64,000 nt of DNA from Aricia agestis (Eukaryota > Arthropoda > Insecta > Lepidoptera > Lycaenidae): positions 9,640,001-9,704,000 of the forward strand of contig NC_056428.1 in NCBI RefSeq assembly GCF_905147365.1, read 5' to 3'. Shown in pieces: positions 63,395 through 64,000 of the stretch. Position 1 is the stretch's first letter; the number at the start of each line of letters is the position of its first letter. Position numbers and translations under genes: made by a program. The notes below the pieces were generated by a model. It was given only the letters and a program-made list of their open reading frames with translations. It was not told where the DNA came from and searched no databases.

Positions 63395-64000
63395 TATATT
63401 GGTGTAATACTAATTATAAATTAATCATCAGCCTAGCTGTAATATATCAGAGATCATAATATTAGTCTAAAAATTTCAACTCTCTAGTTTTAGCGCAAAG
63501 ACAGACGGACAGATGGACAGACAACAAAGTCTTACTATTAGGGTCCTGTTTTTGCCCTTTGGTTATGGAACCCTAAAAAATAATAAATTAACTGTTTAAA
63601 AAATGAAAGGCCACAAAATATTTGTATATCACCACGCATTGACGCGCACGAAGTCACGGGCAATAGCTAGTAACACAATTATACCCATAATTATACCATT
63701 TATATACCTTTATAAAACATCAATGTACTTACTTAAAGTTCTACAGGTAGGTGTTTCATTTCCTCAACAGAAATGCGAAACGAAGATGGCGCTGCTATCG
63801 CGCATGCGTAGTCTTTAGACCTCCATAGACAATCGTTGTTGAACTGACATAATTCGTCATTTCTCATTTATTTTGTAGGTTATATTTTAGTCGTCAGTTG
63901 TCAAAATTTATGTTCGTATTTTGTAGAGTTTCTGCATTACATAGTGGAAATAAAAAGCTAAATCTACAGAAAAGTGCTAACACGTTATCGATTAATATTT
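63395..64000. other. Repeat remnants, then unassigned sequence to window end
   Basis: 63480-63580 is the 3' part of the 'gggttccg' family in its 'gttatggaaccctaaaa' form. 63640-63674 ends 'gcacgaagtcacgggcaata' and 'gCTAG|T', a helitron-like 3' end. 63770-64000 ('agatggcgctgctatcgcgc' and onward) has no repeat signature and no ORF. Confidence 0.4.

Noticed and set aside
63770..64000. Host promoter or 5' UTR at the window end
   Set aside because: No TATA/Inr pair, ORF or splice signal could be supported.

Overview
This window looks like AT-rich nuclear DNA from a lepidopteran insect. The evidence is the density and type of interspersed repeats: short elements ending in CTAG-T, many TIR/foldback MITEs, the 'gggttccgtaccc' family, a retroposon family starting with poly-T followed by 'gggggcaaacgagcaaacgg', and jockey-like LINE debris. 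I found no convincing host protein-coding exon, rRNA or functional tRNA gene. The window therefore reads as an intron or an intergenic transposon graveyard with one young element in it.

The one intact protein-coding system is a Ty3/Gypsy-type LTR retrotransposon at 46914-53248. Its two 547-bp LTRs differ at a single base (G47084 against T52872). It has a 4-bp target duplication (CTAT), a tRNA-Leu-type primer-binding site, a gag ORF, an overlapping -1 frame pol (protease, reverse transcriptase, RNase H, integrase with a GPY/F-like tail), and a polypurine tract directly after the pol stop codon. At the gag/pol junction there is a GGGAAAC slippery heptamer, a 7-nt spacer that contains the gag stop, and a predicted H-type pseudoknot. 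There is no env. The element appears recently inserted and possibly still active.

Layout. 0-5.2 kb: minisatellites, a (TGTCG)n array, a foldback element and head-to-tail helitron-like elements, one of them nested in another repeat. 5.2-16 kb: several MITE families, a decayed LINE RT piece, and twin palindromes. 16-23 kb: sparse, partly low-copy sequence. 23.3-24.9 kb: a nest of up to four layers including a hAT-like element. 25-33.5 kb: helitron-like elements, long (AT)n tracts and a TIR element nested in another repeat. 34.2-35.3 kb: a 1.17-kb foldback element with arms of about 500 bp. 35.4-43 kb: MITEs (one TTAA-flanked, one TA-flanked) and a 281-bp-offset direct duplication. 43.3-45.6 kb: a decayed jockey/CR1-type LINE. 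46.9-53.2 kb: the LTR element. 53.2-64 kb: LINE ORF1 and ORF2 remnants, a tRNA-derived SINE, large palindromes and a (CA)n tract.

Family names are based on motifs and termini visible in the sequence. No database comparison was possible. Boundaries of diverged repeats are approximate.
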